DNA of 64,000 nt from Spartobacteria bacterium (GTDB taxonomy: Bacteria > Verrucomicrobiota > Verrucomicrobiia > Chthoniobacterales > Chthoniobacteraceae), in contig JAJPII010000010.1 in NCBI GenBank assembly GCA_021324825.1, positions 1 through 64,000 on the forward strand, given 5' to 3'. The position numbers and the translations under genes were made by a program. The stretch's first letter is position 1. Each line of letters opens with the position of its first letter. The notes below the pieces were generated by a model. The model searched no databases. It was not told the origin of the DNA and worked only from the letters and a program-made list of their open reading frames with translations. Below are positions 1-6,844 of this stretch, in pieces.

Positions 1-371
1 ATGGGCCGAACGCTTGGAAAAACGGGGTCTTGGTTGACATCCTTCCACTGTCCCCTTTTCCCCTCGACTGGACCAGCTAAATCGCCCTTATCTTAGCGCC
101 ATTCGGGACAACCCCCGTATCGGCAATGCATGACCGATGCTTTGGGAAGAGAAGGGAGGTTGCAAGTCGAAACTTTGCGAATTGGGTTCTCAGGTGATGC
201 AGATCGAGTGGCGTCGTTTCTCCGATGCCGGTGGAGGCTGTCTGGTGGAGTCGATGCCATAGGCGTATGGGTAAAATAGGGGAGGCGACAGACCGACAGG
301 CGGCGAGCCTTGGAGTGTAAATAATGTAAACTTCTCTTGCGAAAACGTGGGAACTTTGTAAAGTGTGAGAG
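1..371. other. Upstream non-coding stretch, no gene recognised
   Basis: I see no convincing coding region in these 371 bases. The last ~50 bases before the gene at 372 are AT-richer (around 318-345) and are the likely place for the promoter of the three-gene cluster that follows, but no clean -35/-10 pair stands out. Confidence 0.4.
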
Positions 372-890
372 ATGGAAGAAGAAATTACCCTTCAGGATGT
401 AGGCGAGGACCTACTGCGCGAGTCGAGAGCGGGCGAGTTCAGCGCGCGCGGAGTGTTGCCCGCTCTATTCCCCTTCATCCATGGAGCATCCAAACGCATG
501 AGCACGCGGGCAATCAGCCGATGGCTGAAGGAGGCACACGGAATCAAACTGAGCGCGGTGTCGATCGCCAAGGCTCTTCGAAATCCCGAAAAGTACTGGG
601 AAGCACTTGCCGACGAAATTGAGCCAGCAGCCAGGGCCGTCGAGGAAGCGTCGGACGTGTCGATGGAGTCATTCCTTTTCGACGAAGACACTTTCAGATT
701 CGTGGAACAAAAGCGGGACGGGTTGGTTCTGGATATTCCGGAAGGTGGCGACCCCTCGGATGCCTTCGGTGAATACGAGGCGAACCTAACGGTGCTTGGG
801 ACGAAATGGTGGGCACTGGAACAGAGCGCTCGGGATAGCTGCCGGAGGTATTTGACCGGCGAAAGGGAGGAAGAGAGCGATGCAAAGTAA
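372..890 (+). CDS. Hypothetical protein of island A
   Basis: A 172-residue soluble protein I do not recognise. The middle (about residues 40-75) reads like a helix-turn-helix segment: helices rich in A, I, S and K around ISRWLKEAHGIKLS followed by AVSIAKALRNPEKYW, in the way plasmid or phage regulators choose DNA. The C-terminal half is acidic with aromatic residues. It is the first gene of a tight cluster: its stop lies 11 bp inside the excisionase-like gene, and the integrase follows, so a role in controlling or helping recombination is inferred from position only. Confidence 0.6.
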   Translation: MEEEITLQDVGEDLLRESRAGEFSARGVLPALFPFIHGASKRMSTRAISRWLKEAHGIKLSAVSIAKALRNPEKYWEALADEIEPAARAVEEASDVSMESFLFDEDTFRFVEQKRDGLVLDIPEGGDPSDAFGEYEANLTVLGTKWWALEQSARDSCRRYLTGEREEESDAK

Positions 891-1068
891 TAAACTGACG
901 ATAAAGGAAACGGCGGTGGCGATTCGGGCGTCTGTCCGCACCGTTTACCGATTGATAGACGAAGGCGAACTGCCAAAGCAAAGCAAAATCCGGGCGCGTT
1001 CCTTCCTGCCAAGGCCAGCAGTTGAGGCGTATTTGGCAAAGCAAGGATTGTCGCCCGAAACGGAATAG
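880..1068 (+). CDS. Excisionase-like helix-turn-helix protein (island A)
   Basis: A 62-residue protein consisting almost only of a MerR/excisionase-type winged helix: LTIKETAVAIRASVRTVYRL is the HTH, followed by the wing (IDEGELP..SKIRARSFLPRPAVEAYL). Proteins of this kind bind att arms and steer an integrase toward excision. It overlaps the preceding gene by 11 bp and sits 12 bp before the integrase, the usual order for xis-int. The family call is firm; its action on this particular integrase is inferred from the arrangement. Confidence 0.75.
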   Translation: MQSNKLTIKETAVAIRASVRTVYRLIDEGELPKQSKIRARSFLPRPAVEAYLAKQGLSPETE

Positions 1069-1080
1069 GAGTGTTTTAAT

Positions 1081-2379
1081 ATGACCAATTATGTTTTCAA
1101 ACGTCCGGGATCGAAGCTTTACACTGGCCGCTATCGGCTCAAAGAAGACGCCAAAATTACTCAAGTCGCTTTGGGCTGTTCGAATCTCCAAGTGGCGGAA
1201 AAGAAGCTTCGAGAAATGGTAGAGGAAAAGGAACGCGAGGCGGCGGGAATCATCGCGCCCAAGGTTCAGCGGGAGGCCGCACACAAGCTCCTCAAGGGGC
1301 ATCTCGAAGATTGGATTGCCACCAAAGAGCAGGTGCGGGATGACCAATATCTTGTTGGGGTCCGGAACCGTATCGCCCGATTGGTCAAGGAATGCGGCTG
1401 GGCCTACGCCAAGGACGTGAAGGCCGAGGATTATGTGCTGTGGATGAGCGGCAGCAAACTTTCGCCCAAGACGATAAATGACTTCCTCATTTCGGCGCGG
1501 ACCTTGCTGAACTGGATGGTGAAGCGAGGGCGCATCACCTTCAATCCCCTGCGGTCGGTCGATCTCTTGCCGACGAACGGCGAAAAGAGGCGTCCGCGGC
1601 GGGCACTCTCGGACGAAGAATTCGCGAAGCTCGTGAATGAGTCCGGCGACCGTGGCACGGTATATCTCGTCGTGGCAACCACCGGTTTACGATTCGGCGA
1701 AATGATGGAAGTAGAGCGCGGCGACGTGCGCCTCGATGACGGGCCGAAGATCGTGGCGCGTGCGGCCACAACGAAGAACCGGAAAGAAGCATCGCTTCCG
1801 CTGCACGAGGAGGTTGGCGAGCAATTGCGGACGTTTCTCGCGGCGCGGGAGATCGCTCCCACCGAAAAGGTATTCGCTCCGCTCTTTCGCAAGCGCGGCC
1901 AATTTAAGCGCGATTTAGAGGCTGCGGACATCCCGTCGTTGGACGCCTCGGGCCGGGTCGTTGATTTCCACTCCCTGCGTTACACCTTCTGCACGAACAT
2001 CCAGCGACTCGGAACGCCTCAGCGCGTGCTTATGCACTTGATGCGCCACAGCGACCGCCGGTTGAGCGACCATGTTTACACGGATACGAGTTTGCTTCCG
2101 GCCAACGAAACGGTCCAAAGGCTGACCGTCCCGCGCAAATTCCCGTCACACATAGCGTCACACGATTTAGTCCCGGCGGGTCAAAACGGGTCACACGTGG
2201 TCACAGCGGCAAAGATGGTCGAATGCCCTGGAATGCCGATGAATACAGGCTTCCGGCACGATCAGACATTCCCCGTCACGCCGGGTCGTAATGGCGGGAT
2301 GGTGCGCGATACAGGGTTCGAATACGCAATACGCACGATGGTATTTGACAAAATACTGCTTTGGGTGTCAAATGGGTGA
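1081..2379 (+). CDS. Tyrosine recombinase (integrase of island A)
   Basis: A 432-residue phage-type integrase. An arm/core-binding N-terminal half (about 1-170) precedes the catalytic domain with all expected residues: Arg204 (TTGLRFGE), Lys232, the H-x-x-R box at His297/Arg300 (FHSLRYT), His323 (MRHSD) and the nucleophile Tyr333 (HVYTDT). The ~85 residues after the catalytic part are low in structure and are encoded by DNA holding repeated GTCACA motifs and then the att core itself (2,299-2,322), so the reading frame runs through the attachment site. This places the gene at the tRNA-proximal end of an island extending left out of the window. Intact by sequence. Confidence 0.88.
   Translation: MTNYVFKRPGSKLYTGRYRLKEDAKITQVALGCSNLQVAEKKLREMVEEKEREAAGIIAPKVQREAAHKLLKGHLEDWIATKEQVRDDQYLVGVRNRIARLVKECGWAYAKDVKAEDYVLWMSGSKLSPKTINDFLISARTLLNWMVKRGRITFNPLRSVDLLPTNGEKRRPRRALSDEEFAKLVNESGDRGTVYLVVATTGLRFGEMMEVERGDVRLDDGPKIVARAATTKNRKEASLPLHEEVGEQLRTFLAAREIAPTEKVFAPLFRKRGQFKRDLEAADIPSLDASGRVVDFHSLRYTFCTNIQRLGTPQRVLMHLMRHSDRRLSDHVYTDTSLLPANETVQRLTVPRKFPSHIASHDLVPAGQNGSHVVTAAKMVECPGMPMNTGFRHDQTFPVTPGRNGGMVRDTGFEYAIRTMVFDKILLWVSNG
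2144..2206 (+). repeat. Two pairs of phased GTCACA repeats near att (island A arm-type sites)
   Basis: GTCACA occurs at 2,145, 2,157, 2,190 and 2,200, i.e. two pairs spaced 12 and 10 bp (about one helix turn). They lie inside the 3' end of the island A integrase gene, ~95-155 bp before the att core. Paired direct repeats beside an att core are typical arm-binding sites of tyrosine integrases; the assignment to this integrase is inferred. Confidence 0.45.
2299..2322 (+). repeat. att core, left copy (junction of islands A and B)
   Basis: 24 bases identical to 23,526-23,549, containing the T-loop sequence GGTTCGAA of the tRNA and the complement of its 3' acceptor strand and CCA end. The match stops at base 2,322; beyond it the tRNA sequence is not continued, so this is a partial tRNA copy, not a second tRNA gene. 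Confidence 0.85.
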
Positions 2380-2381
2380 CA
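2362..2381 (+). repeat. Phased TGGGTGaCA pair, left end of element B
   Basis: TGGGTGTCA at 2,362 and TGGGTGACA at 2,373, 11 bp apart, ~40 bp inside the left att core. The same motif occurs twice, 10 bp apart, near the right att core (23,400-23,418), which supports arm-type integrase binding sites belonging to one element. Confidence 0.6.
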
Positions 2382-2393
2382 ATCAATTCATTT

Positions 2394-3689
2394 ATGGCTT
2401 CCATTACACTGAATCCCACGGAAAGCGGTCGCGGCCCGGCGGCAATCGTTGAAGGCAAAGGCATCAAAATTCCAATCTATAGTTCTCCGCGCCGGAATGA
2501 GGAGAGTTATTTGCTCGCGTATTACGCGGAGGGTCAACGCAAGCGGGAGCGGGTCGGTAATCTCGATGACGCGCAGCGGCGCGCCAAGCAACTGATTGCC
2601 GAATTGGCGGAAGGCAAGGCGCACGTCGCCACCTTCACCCTCAAGCAGACGGCGGCAATCATGGATGCCGTGGAAATCATCCGCCCCTTTGATATCAGCA
2701 TTACCGAAGTGGCCCGGCAGTTCGCGGCGGCGCGGAAAATCCTGGGCGAAACGCCCCTCCTGCAAGCGGCGGAGTTTTTCGCCAAGCATCGCGCGGAAGA
2801 GGCACGGCGCGGCGCATTACAGCCCATCACGCTGCCCGAGTTGGTTGCGAAATATCTGTTGTCCATCGAGGGCAAGAAATCCAAACGCTACGTGCAGGAT
2901 TTGCAGGCCAAGCTCAACCGGGCGGCAAAAGCCTTCACCGGGCAGGTGCGGGAAATCCGGGCGGACGACATTGACCGGTGGCTCAACGGCATGGAGGACG
3001 CGGGCGAGCGCACGAAGAACAACTACCGGATGGCGTTGCTGACGCTGTTTTCCTATGCGCGGGATAAAAACCACTTGCCGCGCGGCGAGAAGACGGAGGC
3101 CGAATTTGCGACGCGGCACGACGACAAGAAAGGCGGGGCCATCGAAATTTACACGCCGGAACAGTTCGCCACCTTCTTGCGATATGTGGATGAACGCTTT
3201 GTGCCTTTCGTTGCGTTGGGCGGCTTGGCTGGATTGCGGAGCATTGAAATCCTGCGCCTGGAATGGTCGGACGTTTGGTTCGCGAAGGGCTTTATCGAGG
3301 TGGGCCGCAGCAAATCCAAGACGGCGACGCGCCGGCTGGTGCCGATCTGCCCGGCGCTCCACGCCTGGCTGAGGCCGTTTGCCAAAAAATCCGGCGCGAT
3401 CCTGCCGGGCATCCGCAACGAGGTGCATTTCACGCGCCTGTTTCACGCTGCAAAAGCGGTGCTGAACGATGAAAACGGCAAGCCACGGGTGAACTTGCTT
3501 CACAACGGCCTGCGCCATTCCTACTGCTCCTATCGCTTGGCCGTGACCAAGAGCGCGGCGCAAGTGGCCTTAGAGGCCGGCAACAGTCCGAAGATGCTAT
3601 TTGAGCACTACCGGGAATTGGTCACCGAGACCGAAGGAAAGGAATGGTTTGAGATGACGCCCGAGGCGGCGGGACGGGCGCTGGGATAG
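2394..3689 (+). CDS. Tyrosine recombinase (integrase of element B)
   Basis: A 431-residue integrase starting 71 bp after the left att core. I start at 2,394 (MASITLNP); an in-frame ATG at 2,361 would overlap the island A integrase and the arm repeats. Catalytic residues: Arg282 (AGLRSIE), Lys around 307-309, the GLRHS box at Arg374/His375, and Tyr406 (FEHYREL). The usual GHS motif before the tyrosine reads GNS here (about residue 397), a known variation in this type of integrase. Position beside attL and next to an opposed excisionase-like gene makes it the likely integrase of the whole element. Confidence 0.87.
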   Translation: MASITLNPTESGRGPAAIVEGKGIKIPIYSSPRRNEESYLLAYYAEGQRKRERVGNLDDAQRRAKQLIAELAEGKAHVATFTLKQTAAIMDAVEIIRPFDISITEVARQFAAARKILGETPLLQAAEFFAKHRAEEARRGALQPITLPELVAKYLLSIEGKKSKRYVQDLQAKLNRAAKAFTGQVREIRADDIDRWLNGMEDAGERTKNNYRMALLTLFSYARDKNHLPRGEKTEAEFATRHDDKKGGAIEIYTPEQFATFLRYVDERFVPFVALGGLAGLRSIEILRLEWSDVWFAKGFIEVGRSKSKTATRRLVPICPALHAWLRPFAKKSGAILPGIRNEVHFTRLFHAAKAVLNDENGKPRVNLLHNGLRHSYCSYRLAVTKSAAQVALEAGNSPKMLFEHYRELVTETEGKEWFEMTPEAAGRALG

Positions 3690-3702
3690 CGCCCGTCCTG
3701 GA

Positions 3703-3927
3703 TCACCTCAGAATGTCGTCGAGCGTGGCCATGGTTCTTTCTCGCATGGCATTGAGCAACTCGCGTTTTCGGAAGAGGCGGTGCCGTCCGAGCTTATACG
3801 AAGGCAACAATCCTCGGGCGACATATTCACGCACAGAGGAAAGCGGCAGCCCGAGCCAAGCCGCAACGTCGGAAAGTCCGATGAATTCAGGTGTCTCAAC
3901 AGGCGGGCTTTCGATTTTCTGTGGCAT
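3703..3927 (-). CDS. Excisionase-like helix-turn-helix protein (element B)
   Basis: A 74-residue protein with one MerR/excisionase-type DNA-binding domain: FIGLSDVAAWLGLPLSSVRE forms the HTH, followed by YVARGLLPSYKLGRHRLFRK, the wing with basic residues. It ends 13 bp from the end of the integrase gene and is convergent with it. A recombination directionality factor is the most likely role; a transcriptional regulator of the element is the alternative. Confidence 0.7.
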   Translation of the reverse strand: MPQKIESPPVETPEFIGLSDVAAWLGLPLSSVREYVARGLLPSYKLGRHRLFRKRELLNAMRERTMATLDDILR

Positions 3928-4052
3928 GGGTGTGTGGGCATCAAATTTGGTTTCACCTATTGATACGCCGCTGCCCGCCGCGATAACCGATGCGTGAAAA
4001 GCTGCCTGTAGTGCGTGGTATTCTCGGTTTGCGCAAAGAACGAGGTGCTGCC

Positions 4053-4157
4053 ATGATTGGACCCCATCGGCACAACATGTCAGGAAAACGACAGCATTTC
4101 GTTCCGCAGCACTATCTCCGGCATTTCTGGATCGGAACTACGAACAAATCGCCATAG
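4053..4157 (+). pseudogene. Remnant of a DUF4238 gene (N-terminal motif only)
   Basis: From ATG 4,053 (or 4,077) the frame reads KRQHFVPQHYLRHF, the hallmark N-terminal motif of DUF4238 proteins, and then stops at 4,155-4,157. The downstream sequence in other frames does not continue the family. The intact DUF4238 gene at 5,164 begins with the equivalent KKQHYLPAVYLKQF. I read this as a truncated copy; a very short functional peptide cannot be excluded. Confidence 0.5.
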
Positions 4158-4170
4158 CTTGCCTCGAGCC

Positions 4171-4554
4171 ATGCCCTACGAAACTGAGCCAGAATGGGAA
4201 ATTAAATGGGGAGATGGGCATTCAATCATTAAATACTGCTGGTCGGTGACCGATGTCTTGGAATACTGCGGGCGAATGCTCTACGGGAATGATCTGATCG
4301 AAGTTCTTTTCTTGAGCATCCGGGAGGCATCGTCTGGTGCACCCGACGGCCTGGGGGAAGACTATCTGCACGATCCTTCAAAGAAGCCTGAATGGATCAT
4401 GAAATATGTTGATAAAGATGGGGCGGTCTCCTGCCGTCTGCTTGAGAGCAAGCATGAATTGTTTGGGATGCTAATAGCCCATGTGCGTCTCGGTGCCGGG
4501 CTGATTGAAGTGCGCCCCGTATCGAACGCAAATCCGGTATTGGGGAACGAGTAA
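4171..4554 (+). CDS. Hypothetical protein
   Basis: A 127-residue soluble protein with an acidic character and no motif I recognise. I use the ATG at 4,171 (MPYETEPEWEIK) because the frame upstream of it overlaps the DUF4238 remnant read in another frame. It has no close downstream partner: the structured non-coding region follows. Confidence 0.4.
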   Translation: MPYETEPEWEIKWGDGHSIIKYCWSVTDVLEYCGRMLYGNDLIEVLFLSIREASSGAPDGLGEDYLHDPSKKPEWIMKYVDKDGAVSCRLLESKHELFGMLIAHVRLGAGLIEVRPVSNANPVLGNE

Positions 4555-4800
4555 GGCTGATGTATCGGCCCGAACTGAAACTTTAGTCCTCGGTGGATTT
4601 TGCACAGGCATCGCCATTGCAAAATGATAAGGGCAAGCGCCGGAGATCAAGCGGCCTGTCAATGGGTGGGTCCGAATGAGGGTGCCCTTTAGGGACAGCC
4701 TTTGGATGCCCTTGACAGGGCGAAGGATCGGAGGCACCAAGCCGGGAAGTGAGCGTAAGCGAACGGGCCGGCGCAATCATCCGCCGGAGGCGCTAGAATT

Positions 4801-4928
4801 GGCACGGAGACAGGGGTGGCGTGATATAGCGTGAGCGAAGCGGCAGCGTTCCGGGAAAAGCCTGTCTCGGTGCGCCTGCGGAGGGATTGGCAGTGTCCGG
4901 CGGGCGTCATGGTGGCGGACGCTGCCAA
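4801..4928 (+). ncRNA. Structured element, copy 1 (candidate non-coding RNA)
   Basis: Two hairpins in a row. The first pairs GGCACGGAGACAGG (4,801-4,814) with CCTGTCTCGGTGCGCC (4,861-4,876) around a 46-base loop region containing ATATAGCG. The second pairs TTGGCAGTGTCCG (4,887-4,899) with CGGACGCTGCCAA (4,916-4,928), one G-U pair. The strand is uncertain, because hairpins read on both; plus is assumed from the downstream DUF4238 gene. Confidence 0.5.
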
Positions 4929-4966
4929 GCGGTGGGACTTGGTCACGCCAACAGCGCACATTAAAC

Positions 4967-5082
4967 GGCACGGAGGACAGCCTGGGGCTTGAAGTATAGC
5001 GGTGTGGCTAAGGCTGTCTTCGGTGCGCCTGCGGTGATATTGGCAGGGTCCGGTGGACAGGCTGGTTTGTGGACGCTGCCAA
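4967..5082 (+). ncRNA. Structured element, copy 2 (candidate non-coding RNA)
   Basis: Same two-hairpin plan as copy 1, 166 bp further on. GGCACGGAGGACAGCC (4,967-4,982) pairs with GGCTGTCTTCGGTGCGCC (5,012-5,029); TTGGCAGGGTCC (5,040-5,051) pairs with GGACGCTGCCAA (5,071-5,082). Where copy 1 has ACAGG/CCTGT, copy 2 has ACAGCC/GGCTGT, so both sides of the stem changed together. The single-stranded core TATAGCG and the linker GGTGCGCCTGCGG are kept. The DUF4238 gene begins 81 bp downstream. Confidence 0.5.
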
Positions 5083-5163
5083 GGGGGCCTTCATCGTCTT
5101 GAATATTTACAGTGAGAGCCGAAGATACAGTGTGTTCCACTCCATGTCCCATACCACTAACAC

Positions 5164-6006
5164 ATGAATAATCCGCCGAAAAAGCAGCACTACCTGCCAG
5201 CGGTGTATTTGAAGCAATTCTCTATAGAGGGGAGCGATGCAACGCGAAAGTCTAAGCTTTATAGGCTGGATCGAAACTTCAGCGGCTCGGTTACAGTGGA
5301 GGATCAATGTCGTGAGGACTTTTATAATTCCGCAGCCAGCCCGGTTGCGGCGGAAGCGTTGCATCAGAAGTACGAAGATATTTACGGCAAACTGGCGACG
5401 CGAATTTGGGCAGGAGAAAATGCAGGCTCCGAATACAATTATTTCGGGCTAATAATCACGATGCTAAATCTTCATTTTCGCAACCCGGCATACGAAAACC
5501 GGACGGGCGATGAACGGATATCGGTTTACACCAATTTAGAGGCGGAATTTTTGGAGCAAAGCTTGGGTGTCCGTCCAGACCCAGTGAGCCCTTCGCTCGA
5601 ACATCTTGCGTTATTCAAGAAGTGCTGGGGAGTGAGTTTGATGAAGACTGTTGAACCCTCGCTTCTCACTTCAGATAATCCAGCGCATATCTTTGGGGAA
5701 GACAACGTGCCTCGGCTCATTACACTTCCCATTACCCCGCAAGTCTGCGCGGTAGCCTTTGATCGTCGAAAATTTCCAAAAGTGTGGTCGCAGGATTTGA
5801 GCGCACTCGATGTCGGACGTTTGAACAGTCTCCAGGCGCACTGCTGTATAAGCGCTGTATTCGCTGCGGAAGAAATTTCACCGGAGGATGCGGTGAAAAT
5901 ACGCGATATTTGGGTGAAACGGCGTGAAGCTCCGCCGGGCTTCATCGACGCCCTTGAATGGAGGCCAAACTATCGCGGCTTGGAGCCTTTTGAATTCCTT
6001 AAGTAG
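5164..6006 (+). CDS. DUF4238 domain protein
   Basis: A 280-residue protein starting with KKQHYLPAVYLKQFSIEG, the typical N-terminus of the DUF4238 family (QHYxPxxYLxxF), followed by LYRLDRNF and, in the middle, the family-typical LLTSDNPAHIFG segment. No transmembrane part. The biochemical function of the family is not known to me; such genes are frequent on genomic islands. It stands alone, 81 bp after the structured repeats, and ends before a bidirectional terminator that separates it from the convergent mobilisation operon. Confidence 0.75.
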   Translation: MNNPPKKQHYLPAVYLKQFSIEGSDATRKSKLYRLDRNFSGSVTVEDQCREDFYNSAASPVAAEALHQKYEDIYGKLATRIWAGENAGSEYNYFGLIITMLNLHFRNPAYENRTGDERISVYTNLEAEFLEQSLGVRPDPVSPSLEHLALFKKCWGVSLMKTVEPSLLTSDNPAHIFGEDNVPRLITLPITPQVCAVAFDRRKFPKVWSQDLSALDVGRLNSLQAHCCISAVFAAEEISPEDAVKIRDIWVKRREAPPGFIDALEWRPNYRGLEPFEFLK

Positions 6007-6032
6007 CTTGGTGCAGCCAAACGGCAAAAAAG

Positions 6033-6062
6033 AAAAGCCGAACGGTATCCCTTCGGCCTTTT
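6033..6062. terminator. Bidirectional terminator
   Basis: AAAAGCCGAA (6,033-6,042) pairs with TTCGGCCTTTT (6,052-6,062), giving a hairpin with a T run on the plus strand and an A run that becomes a T run on the minus strand. It lies between two convergent transcription units. Confidence 0.7.
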
Positions 6063-6089
6063 CACTGCGTCGCGGGTGCCTGCGACTTC

Positions 6090-6281
6090 CTAGCCGCGCG
6101 CACGGCCTCGCGTTTTCTCGGTGCCGCGCTGGCGCTCGATCTCGATGAATTTCTCCTTCTGCTGCCGAAGAAAATCTTCCATCTGTTGTTTGTTTTCGTG
6201 GGAAGGCTTGATCCCGAACGCGGCAATCAAGCGGTCGGCCTCCGGTTCCTCAAAACGAGAACTTGGTACGTTTGGTTTCAT
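6090..6281 (-). CDS. Small hypothetical protein, last gene of the mobilisation operon
   Basis: A 63-residue charged protein, mostly helical with many Q, K and E (MEDFLRQQKEKFIEIERQRG). Its ATG overlaps the stop of the sigma-factor gene (ATGA), so it is translationally coupled to it. I recognise no family. A partner such as an anti-sigma peptide is possible but is only suggested by the coupling. Confidence 0.55.
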   Translation of the reverse strand: MKPNVPSSRFEEPEADRLIAAFGIKPSHENKQQMEDFLRQQKEKFIEIERQRGTEKTRGRARG

Positions 6282-6844
6282 TGTTTTGCTTCTTGGTTGA
6301 TGGCTTCCGCCAGTTTCTTGCGGCCCAGAGTGATCCAGTCGCCAATCGTGGAGGCTGCTGTGCCGGTCTGTTTTTCGATTTCCTTGAAGGTAAACCCATA
6401 GCGGGCGTGGAGCCAGAGCGCTTCCTTTTGCGGCTCGGTCAGCTCGATGCCCGGGTATTCCGCCCAGAATTTCTGCCGCAGCGCCGCTTCGCCCGCGTCC
6501 GAGAAGGAAGCGGCTGCCGTCTCGGAGGCTGGCATGTCCGGCACGCTGTCGGAAAGCACTTCGCCGCGCCGCACCTGCCTGCGATAGTGATCCACGAACA
6601 TCTGATAGGCTTTTCGCCGCAGCAACGGCAGGGCGTGGATCTTATCCTCGTCAAAATTCAGGAGAACGTGACGCCAGAGGTCTTGCAGCAGGTTTTCGGC
6701 GTCTTGGTGTTGGCGGGTCAGACGGGAGAGATAGTTCAGCAGGTACGTGTGATAATCCTCCACGGCCTGCGCCACCGCTCCCATCCGGCGTTCAAACGCC
6801 GCTTCCGCCTGGTCCTGCGCCACTGGTGCACTCGATGCCGTCAT
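6278..6844 (-). CDS. ECF-like RNA polymerase sigma factor
   Basis: A 188-residue protein with region 2 (around YHTYLLNYLSRLTRQHQDAE, then ALPLLRRKAYQMFVDHYRRQ) and region 4 with its HTH (LTEPQKEALWLHARYGFTFK, then TGTAASTIGDWI). I start at 6,844 because that ATG overlaps the relaxase stop codon as ATGA; a longer frame reaching 6,952 would lie inside the relaxase gene. Gene order is mobC, relaxase, sigma, small protein. A sigma factor translated from a mobilisation operon suggests a feedback on transfer or cargo promoters, but the target promoters are not visible. Confidence 0.72.
   Translation of the reverse strand: MTASSAPVAQDQAEAAFERRMGAVAQAVEDYHTYLLNYLSRLTRQHQDAENLLQDLWRHVLLNFDEDKIHALPLLRRKAYQMFVDHYRRQVRRGEVLSDSVPDMPASETAAASFSDAGEAALRQKFWAEYPGIELTEPQKEALWLHARYGFTFKEIEKQTGTAASTIGDWITLGRKKLAEAINQEAKQ

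Larger units (their letters stand above)
4555..5163. other. Gene-free region dense in inverted repeats
   Basis: No credible protein is encoded in these ~600 bases, but they are full of paired segments. Besides the two related units at 4,801-4,928 and 4,967-5,082 there is ATTTTGCA...TGCAAAAT at about 4,593-4,618, CCTGTCAA...TTGACAGG across about 4,655-4,720, and GCCGG...CCGGC around 4,741-4,772. The conservation of pairing rather than of coding frames points to one or more RNAs or to a palindromic mobile repeat. Confidence 0.55.

Noticed and set aside
4801-5082. Retron msr/msd or group II intron
   Set aside because: No reverse transcriptase gene is present nearby and the units are duplicated side by side, which does not fit either element.
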